Source: Paraburkholderia phytofirmans PsJN
GTDB lineage: Bacteria; Pseudomonadota; Gammaproteobacteria; Burkholderiales; Burkholderiaceae
Reading direction: 5' to 3'
DNA length: 64,000 bases
Assembly: GCF_000020125.1 (NCBI RefSeq)
Contig: NC_010676.1
Location: forward strand, 744,001 to 808,000
This document shows, piece by piece, positions 45,000 to 52,106 of this stretch (position 1 is its first letter; every line of letters begins with the position of its first letter). The notes beneath the pieces were generated by a model. That model made no database searches, was not told the DNA's origin, and worked only from the letters and a program-made list of their open reading frames with translations. The position numbers were made by a program, and so were the translations under genes.

Positions 45000-45278
45000 T
45001 TAATGTCTGACCATACGGAATTCGTCGAGGCCGAGACGCACCGGCTCCGTCGGTCTGAATGCCCATTTCTGCGCCGCGACCGAGAGGATCTCGAACTGCG
45101 CATCCTCGAATGCGACGAGCAAATCTTCCTTGCGCTTGCTCGCCGCGCCGCAAAAGGTGACGAGTGCGTCGGCGCTGACCTCGAAAATCTGCGCGCGATC
45201 GTCACAGCACACCCGGAACGCGACCGTCGCGCATTCCGTCACACAGGGCCTGAACCCTTCATCGACATAGACCGACAT
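45000..45278 (-). CDS. DUF1488-like small protein
   Basis: This 92-residue protein beginning MSVYVDEGFRPCVTECATVAFRVCCDDRAQIFEVSADALVTF resembles DUF1488-type small proteins in which a beta-sheet core is followed by a helix. Assignment is by pattern only. The ATG at 45278 has GGGAG seven bases upstream; the ATG at 45284 touches that site and is unlikely. It lies 25 bases upstream of the PhnD-like gene on the same strand. Confidence 0.6.
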   Translation of the reverse strand: MSVYVDEGFRPCVTECATVAFRVCCDDRAQIFEVSADALVTFCGAASKRKEDLLVAFEDAQFEILSVAAQKWAFRPTEPVRLGLDEFRMVRH

Positions 45279-45541
45279 AGCCATCTCCCGCCAAAACACA
45301 CGCCTGAGCCATCAGGATGACAAGCCGTAAGCTGTCGGTATGTGGGAAAACCGGCATTCGGTGTGAAATGGCCGCGACTTGACGGGCTGCGCGGAGCAGA
45401 AACCGGATACGTCGGCGGAAGCTTTTGTAATCGACTCGCTCTTTGTCCCCGGTATTCGGCCGTTTCGCGATGAAACCGGCTGGCTACACTCGCTGCGGCG
45501 TTTCGCGTTGGCACAGGCCAATCAACACGGGAGGAGGAACG

Positions 45542-45730
45542 ATGATCCACGGCAGTCGCTATAGCCGGCTTGCGCGCAGCCGCTTCCGGCAGCTTCTCAT
45601 GGTGGCCGCGCTGGCTGGCGCCTGCGGTCTGCAAGGTTGCGCCACGTCGCTTGAAACGTTCGGGCTTGGCGCGGGCGTGGGGATTGTCGGCGCGTTCAGC
45701 CTGCTCGGCTGCGCGATCGGCTGCCGCTGA
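45542..45730 (+). CDS. Small putative lipoprotein
   Basis: This 62-residue protein has a basic start (IHGSRYSRLARSRFRQLL), a hydrophobic stretch and a lipobox LQGC near residue 33. A 30-residue Gly-rich tail (LGLGAGVGIVGAFSLLGCAIGCR-like) follows, itself hydrophobic and with two more Cys. GGGAGGAGG lies just upstream, a very strong ribosome site. The stop is three bases before the next start, so it is co-translated with the O-methyltransferase. Function unknown. Confidence 0.65.
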   Translation: MIHGSRYSRLARSRFRQLLMVAALAGACGLQGCATSLETFGLGAGVGIVGAFSLLGCAIGCR

Positions 45731-45733
45731 CGG

Positions 45734-46348
45734 ATGGACCCCGACTTTCTGGCCGTGCTCGACGCCTATCAGGAGCGCGCGCAAGAAGAGCCGACGAAAG
45801 GGCGCGAGCCGCGCCGGCGCGATAAGCAGAAGGCAACGAAAGGTCGCCATGTAACCGCGGCGGCGTTGGAGACCGCGCGTTTCATCCATATTCTTGCGGC
45901 AAGCCTGCATGCTCCGCACATTCTCGAACTCGGCACGTCGGATGGCTATGCGACGCTCTGGCTCGCGCAAGCCGCGCGAGCGGCGCGCGGCCGGGTGACC
46001 ACGATGGAATTGCACGACGACAAATCGGCCTACGCACGCGAGATGGCGAGCCGCGCCGGCGTTGCTCCTTATGTCGACTTCCAGGTCGGCAATGCGGTCG
46101 CACTGATCGAGGATATGTCGATCAAGCCGGATTTCGTCTTCATCGATCTTTGGAAAGATCTCTACGTGCCGTGTCTCGACGCGTTTTATCCGAAGCTCAA
46201 TCCGGGCGCGATCATCGTCGCCGACAATATGATCCGGCCGGGTGGCGAGAACGCGTGGCGCTATATCCGCGCGGTTCGCGCGAAGCCGGGAATGACGAGT
46301 CTGTCGGTGCCGGTGGGTGCCGGTCTGGAAATCAGCCGGTATCGCTGA
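45734..46348 (+). CDS. SAM-dependent O-methyltransferase (class I)
   Basis: This 204-residue methyltransferase of the caffeoyl-CoA/catechol type (Methyltransf_24) has motif I ILELGTSDGYATLWLA, the acidic loop VTTMELHDDKSAYA, FVFIDLWKDLYVPCLDAF with metal/substrate acidic residues, and IIVADNMIRPGGENAW. It likely methylates a small diol or phenol, or a glycan precursor. It follows the small lipoprotein gene directly. Substrate unknown. Confidence 0.85.
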   Translation: MDPDFLAVLDAYQERAQEEPTKGREPRRRDKQKATKGRHVTAAALETARFIHILAASLHAPHILELGTSDGYATLWLAQAARAARGRVTTMELHDDKSAYAREMASRAGVAPYVDFQVGNAVALIEDMSIKPDFVFIDLWKDLYVPCLDAFYPKLNPGAIIVADNMIRPGGENAWRYIRAVRAKPGMTSLSVPVGAGLEISRYR

Positions 46349-46400
46349 AGGCTCGAATGACTGCCGACGGCTGATCGTGACCTGTCGATCAGCCAGCTCT

Positions 46401-47012
46401 TCATGCGTTGGGCGTCGCTAATGCCGCCGCGACTCGCTCGCGCAATGTCGGCAACACGCTTGCTTCGAACCACGGATTGCGTTTGAACCAGGCAATGTTG
46501 CGCGGCGACGGATGCGGCAGCGGCACGACTTGTGGGCCGAATTCGCGCCACCGCACCAGCGTATCCGTCAAGGTCGGCCCGAATGCCTTGCCCAGTCCGA
46601 ATCGCTGCGCGTATTGTCCGACCAGCAGCGTGAGCCGGACCGACGACATGTGCGCGAGCAATTCCTCGTGCCATCGGGCGGCGCATTCGGGCCGTGGCGG
46701 CAGATCTCCGCTCGCGCCGCGGCCTGGAAAACAGAAGCCGATCGGCACGACGGCGAATTTCGACGTGTCGTAGAAGGTGGTGTCGTCGACGTCGAGCCAT
46801 GCGCGCAGCCGCGCACCGCTCGCGTCGCTCCATGGCACGCCGGACGCATGGACGCGCGCGCCCGGCGCCTGGCCGATGATCAGAACGCGCGCCTGCGCGG
46901 AGGCCGCCAGCACCGGACGCGGCGCGTGCGGCAGCGCCGGCGAGCAGAGTGTGCAGGCGCGAATCTCGCGAAGAAGGTTATCGAGCGACGTGGCTTGTGT
47001 GGTGACAGTCAT
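46401..47012 (-). CDS. Uracil-DNA glycosylase superfamily protein
   Basis: This 203-residue protein has the uracil-DNA glycosylase fold: ACTLCSPALPHAPRPVL, IIGQAPGARVHASGVPWSD (the GxxPG-type motif), and C-terminal PLPHPSPRNIAWFKRNPWF. Only the two N-terminal Cys of the usual Fe-S set are obvious. Whether it excises uracil is not certain. A TTG start at 47024 is possible; ATG 47012 is given. It forms a minus-strand pair with the DUF488 gene (46-base gap). Confidence 0.85.
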   Translation of the reverse strand: MTVTTQATSLDNLLREIRACTLCSPALPHAPRPVLAASAQARVLIIGQAPGARVHASGVPWSDASGARLRAWLDVDDTTFYDTSKFAVVPIGFCFPGRGASGDLPPRPECAARWHEELLAHMSSVRLTLLVGQYAQRFGLGKAFGPTLTDTLVRWREFGPQVVPLPHPSPRNIAWFKRNPWFEASVLPTLRERVAAALATPNA

Positions 47013-47057
47013 GCAATCGTGCAATACAGCGGACGGGCAGTCGCTTCGCGCACCGGA

Positions 47058-47600
47058 TCAGGCCGTGGTTGGAGCCGGATAGATCAGCGTGCCGTCGGGT
47101 TGAGGTTGCGCGCCCGGTGTCATCGTTGCAACGGTTGTGTGACGCGCGTCCATGATGTGCAGTACGGTTTCGCCGTGCAGCAGCAGGTAATCCGTGATGA
47201 TACGCCTGTGGCAGCGCCACCAGACCGCCTCCGCGCACATGATCGCGCAGCGGCGCCGGTGGCCGAGCGCGAGAAGCTGCGCGAGACCACCGCGGAAAGC
47301 GTCGCTCAGCGCATAGTCCGCGTAATTGCGGAACGCCGGATGAGTCCAGTACACATTGGGCGACGCTGCATCGTCTTTGCGCCTGCGGCGGCGCCCACCC
47401 AGTTCAGCAAGATGCGCGTAGTCGATATGCTCCGGCGCGAGCGCATCCGGCAGCGTGTCCTGATTGAACTGCGGATTGGTTCGTGAGCGAGGAATACTGC
47501 GCACGTCGATCAGCGTCGCGATCTCCGCCTCCTTCAGCAGACTCACGAATTCGGGCAACGGCCGGTTGGAATGACCAATGGTGAAAAAGGGGCGGCTCAT
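47058..47600 (-). CDS. DUF488 domain protein
   Basis: This 180-residue protein of DUF488 has FFTIGHSNRPLPEFVSLL, LIDVRSIPRSRTNPQFN, YWTHPAFRNYADYALSD and IMCAEAVWWRCHRRIITDYL, where Cys and His form the family's conserved core. Biochemical role not established; members often sit by DNA-repair genes, as here. AGGAAG precedes the ATG at 47600. Confidence 0.88.
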   Translation of the reverse strand: MSRPFFTIGHSNRPLPEFVSLLKEAEIATLIDVRSIPRSRTNPQFNQDTLPDALAPEHIDYAHLAELGGRRRRRKDDAASPNVYWTHPAFRNYADYALSDAFRGGLAQLLALGHRRRCAIMCAEAVWWRCHRRIITDYLLLHGETVLHIMDARHTTVATMTPGAQPQPDGTLIYPAPTTA

Positions 47601-47745
47601 CGGTGGCTTCCTGAAGCGCTTGCGTTCATTCCATGTTGTGTACAACGTGGGTGGCGAAAGGTCAACGTGCAGACGCTAACGATCGCCACGTCCTCCACGG
47701 AGCAATCCGCGACTTGGAACTATACTGGGGCACCTGGAGGTTTCA

Positions 47746-48558
47746 ATGGCCGAACAAGACAGACCGCATCCACTACGTCCGCTCCTGAAAAACTGGATTT
47801 GGGAGCATGGTCGAGTCGGGACTCGTTACTTGGATTGCGTCGATGGCGTGATCAAATTCGATGAAGGCAAGAAGTCGCATTTCGCCGCCGAAAAATATAC
47901 TTACGTGCCCCTTGGCAAGGACGCTGAGGACGATGTGTCCGAGGAGGGTCCCGCGATCCAGGAGGCGGGACTTGCCCGGTTTTTGCGGGCTGCGCAGTTA
48001 GGCAAGCCGGAGGAAGCGGGTTCTGTCGCGGAGGTTCAACGCGCGGTGCAGGATTGCGTTGAACTCGGCGTGTTCAGCGCCTATCAATGGGAGGCGCGAG
48101 AGGCATTTGCCCGCTACGCGCAGGAGCCCATGTTCGACGACGAGATCCGCGCGGCGGTGGTCGACGACGTCCGGCGCAGGTACGCCGGCATGCCGGAACA
48201 GCTGGCGCTGTACGACTACAGCGTGCTTTACGGCTTGCCCGCACCGCTGCTTATCAGCGAGACGCCTTTTATCGACTGGCGCGTGAGTGCGAGTCCGGCA
48301 CTTCCGTTTGTGTCGCTTCCGCTGGGACCTTACTGCCTGCTTGTCGGCGCGCCGTCGGGCAGACAAAGCCGGGTCGGCCCGGTGGTCTGGAAGGCTGCTG
48401 TCGCGATGGGCCCGTTGAAGGACCACAATCGCCGGATCGCGGAGCGAGCACGTCTGTGGCTGGTGGCGACTACGGATGACCAACTGGTTGCCGCACAGAG
48501 CCGGATTGTCGCGGCGATTGCGGCGATTGCGGCGAGGCAGGAGGATGGGAAGGGCTGA
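47746..48558 (+). CDS. Hypothetical protein
   Basis: This is a 270-residue soluble protein with no family recognised. The first 60 residues (NWIWEHGRVGTRYLDCVDGVIKFDEGKK) look like a compact beta module. The middle is acidic and helical (AEVQRAVQDCVELGVFSAYQWEAREAFARYAQ), and the end is helical. GGAGG lies six bases before the ATG. It is single on the plus strand, so no context helps. Confidence 0.6.
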   Translation: MAEQDRPHPLRPLLKNWIWEHGRVGTRYLDCVDGVIKFDEGKKSHFAAEKYTYVPLGKDAEDDVSEEGPAIQEAGLARFLRAAQLGKPEEAGSVAEVQRAVQDCVELGVFSAYQWEAREAFARYAQEPMFDDEIRAAVVDDVRRRYAGMPEQLALYDYSVLYGLPAPLLISETPFIDWRVSASPALPFVSLPLGPYCLLVGAPSGRQSRVGPVVWKAAVAMGPLKDHNRRIAERARLWLVATTDDQLVAAQSRIVAAIAAIAARQEDGKG

Positions 48559-48640
48559 TATCTTTCGAATGGCCGCTCCCGCCCCGACTTAACAAAGAAC
48601 TGGCGTTGGCCGTAACAGCGGCATTGGTGAGAAAAACCTC

Positions 48641-49042
48641 ATGTCAATCGAGTGGAAGCGCCGCTTCAGGTTGTTTGTCCAGCGTTTCTGGCAGCCGACC
48701 AGCGCATGCATGACCTGCATGCCGGGGAGCTGGGGCAACATCATGAGTCTCGCCCACTGGGCGATTGCATTCCATACCGGTCTGCTCACCGGGCTCCTTG
48801 CCGTGCTTTTGACCTTTACGCCCGCTGCGAAACTCTACGGGAATCGATACGGCAATGCGCTGATCGTCGGCTCGCTGACGGCGTTGGGCGACGCCTATGC
48901 ACACGTGAGTCACTACCGCATCCCTTATGTCGAGCACATCGTCACGGGTGTTATTTCAGGTCTCTTGACGCTGGCTGCGTCATATCTCTTTGAAGATCGC
49001 GCGCGACGTCTTCGGGCGGCATGGGCCAGGGTTTTCGGATGA
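48641..49042 (+). CDS. Small membrane protein of unknown function
   Basis: This 133-residue protein has about three hydrophobic helices (LAHWAIAFHTGLLTGLLAVLLTF, LIVGSLTALGDAYAHV, IVTGVISGLLTLAASYLF) and a basic C-terminus DRARRLRAAWARVFG. The N-terminal RRFRLFVQRFWQP and two Cys (ACMTC) precede the first helix. It is too short for a family assignment by eye. Ribosome site weak. Confidence 0.55.
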   Translation: MSIEWKRRFRLFVQRFWQPTSACMTCMPGSWGNIMSLAHWAIAFHTGLLTGLLAVLLTFTPAAKLYGNRYGNALIVGSLTALGDAYAHVSHYRIPYVEHIVTGVISGLLTLAASYLFEDRARRLRAAWARVFG

Positions 49043-49132
49043 CTTATCATTGAGCAGCCATTCGACGGCGACGCCCGGATCGCAGACAATCAAACCAGAA
49101 AAAACGACGACCTGAGAGACCATGGACGGCCC

Positions 49133-49630
49133 ATGCTAGCGACATCTCGTAGATGCCTGCAGAGAGTGAAACTTTGGCTATTGGAATTACCGACGGCAAA
49201 GCTGATAGTGCTGGCATTGGCAGGCACGTATCTGGCCATCATACCGTTGCTCATTTGCGTCCCCTTTTTAGCGTCTGGGCAGACGCTGGGCGGGCCCGAC
49301 CTGGGAAAAGGCAACGTCTTCAAGTTGATTGCGATAGGGTGCGTTGCGGCACCGCTCATCGAGACGACAATTCATCAGTGGGGATGTCTTCGGGTCCTAA
49401 GCAAACTCCGTTGCAAGACTGGCATCGCAATCTGTATTTCGGCTCTGCTATTCGGCTTGAGTCATAGTTACAGCGTACCGTACGTCGTACTCGGCACGCT
49501 TGTGGGTGGCATTTTGGCGACGGTCTTCGCGATTGAAGATTCGCGCAAAGGTCATCCCTTTATCGCGACGCTTGCTGTGCATGCGTTGCGCAACGGCATA
49601 ACAGCGGCAATCACGCTATTCGTTCTGTAA
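49133..49630 (+). CDS. CPBP-family intramembrane protein, motif 1 altered
   Basis: This 165-residue membrane protein has four to five helices. Motif 2 is present in LLFGLSHSY (FxxxH-like) and motif 3 in LAVHALRNGIT (HxxxN), both typical of CPBP/CAAX-type intramembrane proteases. The position of motif 1 reads APLIETTIHQWGC, with a single Glu instead of the EExxxR pair, so activity is doubtful. Such proteins are often associated with bacteriocin immunity or membrane-peptide processing. No partner gene is nearby. Confidence 0.7.
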   Translation: MLATSRRCLQRVKLWLLELPTAKLIVLALAGTYLAIIPLLICVPFLASGQTLGGPDLGKGNVFKLIAIGCVAAPLIETTIHQWGCLRVLSKLRCKTGIAICISALLFGLSHSYSVPYVVLGTLVGGILATVFAIEDSRKGHPFIATLAVHALRNGITAAITLFVL

Positions 49631-49638
49631 AGGCAGCC

Positions 49639-50094
49639 TTACTCCGCAATGCGTTTGAAACTGACGTAGTAATCGTCGGTGTAATAGCAGTCGCCTGTCT
49701 GCCTGCGCGGCCCACCACATATGATCCGGCGTTGCCCGCGATCCGTCGACCCAGGCGTGCGAACCGTGTATGTGTGGTAATAGCCGCGTGGATGCTGCTG
49801 CAGCAATGCCGCGCTGTTGCGGAACACGACGCCGTCTTCCGAGAAAGGGAAGGGGCCGCCTGCTTTGATCAGCCGCAAGGTTTCGGTTGCTTCCGCCGGC
49901 AACTGTGTTTTGGTGACGGTGCCGAGTGCGCCTGACGCGACGGCTGGAGCGCTCGCGCTTGCCGCTGGCGGAGCCGACGCCTCGCTCGCGGATGCGCCCG
50001 ACGCCTCGGTGGCGCTTTGCGATCCCCCCTTGCCGCATCCGCCGAGGATCACGCTCAAGACCACGATACCGGAGAAAGCCCACGCTTTTTTCAC
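49639..50094 (-). CDS. Lipoprotein with a guanyl-specific RNase (N1/T1/Sa) fold lacking catalytic residues
   Basis: The protein has 151 residues. A lipobox LGGC (Cys20) and an Ala/Ser-rich linker (residues 25-60) precede a domain that aligns with RNase Sa: LPAEATETLRLIKAGGPFPF, EDGVVFRNS, GYYHTYTVRTPG, DRGQRRII, YYTDDYYVSF. By that alignment Arg119 and Arg123 match catalytic Arg65 and Arg69. Glu54 (general base) is Thr108 and His85 (general acid) is Tyr142. Two extra cysteines, C126 and C136, bracket a loop. No barstar-like inhibitor gene lies nearby. It is probably an envelope-anchored binding protein derived from a secreted nuclease. Confidence 0.8.
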   Translation of the reverse strand: MKKAWAFSGIVVLSVILGGCGKGGSQSATEASGASASEASAPPAASASAPAVASGALGTVTKTQLPAEATETLRLIKAGGPFPFSEDGVVFRNSAALLQQHPRGYYHTYTVRTPGSTDRGQRRIICGGPRRQTGDCYYTDDYYVSFKRIAE

Positions 50095-50494
50095 GAAACG
50101 GGTCTCCTCTCGTTGACCGCAATTCGACGACCAGGATAGAAGGTATCGCTAATGGCGGAGCAAATCAATGTTCGGCGGCAGATCGCCGCTTTTTACACCG
50201 CGACCAGCGGTGATAGCGACTCTCCACTAAAGTTCGCGACATGGCGACCGTTAACGATGTGATGGCGTCTCGGGCCGATGCCTACCTCGGTGACCGACGA
50301 AATGAGCTCGCCGCAAGCTATCGGCTTAACGTGCACGCCATCGACGATTCTGGAACCACTCGAAAGAACCGGTGCAGGCGTTCATTTACCTACAAAGTTG
50401 CAATTAGGTTCAACACCAGGATAAGCCGGCGGACCGGCGACAGGGGATCTGGAGATGGCTGGAAAAGGGAGTCGGGCGTGAGACGTTGCGTGCA
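50095..50494. other. Intergenic stretch with two tandem hairpins
   Basis: No gene is supported here. Around 50175-50212 a stem GCGGC/GCCGC followed by TTTTT and then a CACCGC/GCGGTG stem are seen (annotated separately). The remaining sequence is unremarkable. Confidence 0.5.
50175..50212 (+). terminator. Terminator-like hairpin with T-run, followed by a second hairpin
   Basis: GCGGC-AGATC-GCCGC at 50175-50189 runs into TTTTT (50190-50194) on the plus strand. CACCGC-GACCA-GCGGTG (50196-50212) follows. No annotated plus-strand gene ends just upstream; the CPBP gene stops more than 500 bases away. It may end a small unannotated transcript. Confidence 0.4.
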
Positions 50495-50680
50495 ATGTTG
50501 CAGTTCATGATCGCTTTTTTCGTCGCGTCAGTGCCGTTGCAGATGCTCGCGGCCGCGATCATCTGGAAGCGTTCGAGCCATAGCCTCGCGAGAACGCTGG
50601 GCGCGCTGCGCGCGCTGATTCTCGCGATCCCCGACGCAGCCGCGGTCACGCTGATCTGCCCGCGTCCGCTGAAGATCTAG
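50495..50680 (+). CDS. Short hydrophobic open frame ahead of the racemase
   Basis: This 61-codon frame encodes two hydrophobic stretches (FMIAFFVASVPLQMLAAAIIW and LGALRALILAIPDAAAVTL) and ends eight bases before the racemase start. It might be a small membrane peptide or the tail of a deleted transporter. No family recognised and the ribosome site is poor. It could be chance. Confidence 0.3.
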   Translation: MLQFMIAFFVASVPLQMLAAAIIWKRSSHSLARTLGALRALILAIPDAAAVTLICPRPLKI

Positions 50681-50688
50681 GAGCCTCG

Positions 50689-51390
50689 ATGGCACTCATC
50701 GGAATCCTCGGCGGCATGGGGCCGCTCGCGACGGTCGACTTCATGGCCAAGGTCGTGCAGCTCACCGACGCCTCCTGCGACCAGCAGCATCTGCCGATGC
50801 TGGTCGCCAATCTGCCGCACATCCCGGACCGCTCGCGGGCCATTCTCGGCGACGGCGAGGATTGTCTCGGTCCTCTGCTGGAAGGCATCGATCTGCTGAA
50901 CCGCAACGGCGTCGGCCTGATCGCGATTCCGTGCAATTCGGCGCATCACTGGTATGCGCAAATCGCGGCGCGCAGTGCCGCGCCGGTGCTGCATATCGCG
51001 GAGGCTTGCGTGGCCGCGGTGCCCGCTTCGGCGCGGCGGGTGGCTGTGCTCGGCACCGGCGGTACGCTAAAGTCGGGCTTCTATCAGGCTGCGCTGAGCG
51101 CGCGTGACATCGAGCCGCTGGTGCCCGGCGCGGACCTGCAGCAAAGCATCGCGACGTGTATCCGCGAGGTGAAGGCCGGCGCGCTCGAACAGGCGGCGGG
51201 CCACCTGTCGACGGTGCTCGGCGCTCTGGCCGCGCAGGATGTGCGCGCGGCAGTGATGGCCTGCACCGAGATTCCCGTGGCGGCGCGGCATCTGTCGAAT
51301 CCGCCGCTGACGTTGATCGACAGTTCACTCGAACTGGCACGCGCCACCGTCACGTTCGCGGTCGCGCGCGGCTGGAACAGGCCGCAATGA
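50689..51390 (+). CDS. Aspartate/glutamate racemase family protein
   Basis: This 233-residue Asp/Glu/hydantoin racemase-fold enzyme begins IGILGGMGPLATVDFMAKV. The two catalytic cysteines are Cys82 in AIPCNSAHHWY and Cys192 in VMACTEIPVAA. It should interconvert L- and D-aspartate or -glutamate without cofactor. GGAG lies six bases before the ATG. Its stop overlaps the ATG of a decayed gene by four bases, so it once led an operon. Confidence 0.92.
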   Translation: MALIGILGGMGPLATVDFMAKVVQLTDASCDQQHLPMLVANLPHIPDRSRAILGDGEDCLGPLLEGIDLLNRNGVGLIAIPCNSAHHWYAQIAARSAAPVLHIAEACVAAVPASARRVAVLGTGGTLKSGFYQAALSARDIEPLVPGADLQQSIATCIREVKAGALEQAAGHLSTVLGALAAQDVRAAVMACTEIPVAARHLSNPPLTLIDSSLELARATVTFAVARGWNRPQ

Positions 51391-51702
51391 AGACTTTGCA
51401 GACGCTCTCGCAGAGCACGCTCGGCTTGCTGCTGTGCGTGGCCGTGGGCGGCTTGTGCGGCGTGTTCGCGGCGCCGGCCGGCGCATTCGCGTAGTTCATC
51501 GGCGCGTTTGCTTAGGCGGCGCAATACCAGGGGTTGCAATGGAACTCGAGGCGCTCGCTGCCGACTCGTAGCGCACGACGGCGGTGGGGCTCGCGGCATT
51601 GCCGGAGCATATCGAGAGCCGCGCGCACGCGTACCGGCTCATCGAAATCGTCCGCACTGAAAGCGACATGACGCGCTATCTCGCGCTGCTCGGACTCGAT
51701 TA
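51387..51702 (+). pseudogene. Decayed transporter-like gene after the racemase
   Basis: The ATG at 51387 overlaps the racemase TGA by four bases (ATGA). The frame reads MKTLQTLSQSTLGLLL then a Gly/Val-rich helix and stops at TAG after 35 codons (51492-51494), with a second TAG soon after. The start resembles dicarboxylate/amino-acid symporters of the DAACS family, but that is a weak match. A second open stretch at 51580-51702 (TTAVGLAALPEHIESR, then LIEIVRTESDMTRYLALLG) may be another fragment. The rest of the original gene is absent. Confidence 0.5.
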
Positions 51703-52106
51703 AGGCCACCCCGATGCCGGACGGTTGGCGCGCGGCCGACGCACCGGTTCGAGTCCGCGCTCACATCGCATCTAACGCGGCATGCTGGCATTCGCCCAAC
51801 ATGCCGCTACGCCGCCGTCGCGTGGCGAGCCCCCTCTGCCTTACGTGAAAACACGAATCCGTCTGGTCGGACATTTTGTGGTTTTCCCTTATTCAAAGAA
51901 TCCGTTACCCGCTTCCCTAGGCGCTTTGCAAGTCGTTTATAGCGAATAAAGTCCGGGATTTTTTGTGTGCACTACCGCGCATACTTGGTGCAGCCTTATG
52001 CGTACTGTTGCGTCAGGGAAAGGACCAATACCGTTAATCGCACATTTCCCTCGTTCGAATCCGCTTGCCTTAGCGGTCAAATAAAACCACGTGACGAGAC
52101 GTGCCC
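51703..52106. other. AT-richer leader region upstream of the polysaccharide genes
   Basis: About 400 bases without a gene precede the Wzc-type kinase. The stretch 51845-51886 can fold into a nested structure in which GAAAAC pairs with GTTTTC and TCCG with CGGA. It is visibly more AT-rich than the flanks, as is common for exopolysaccharide promoters. No JUMPstart-like element was found and no strong promoter pair chosen. Confidence 0.45.

Noticed and set aside
50241..50510. An 89-codon plus-strand open frame
   Set aside because: No start site, no hydrophobic or domain pattern, and composition resembles intergenic sequence.
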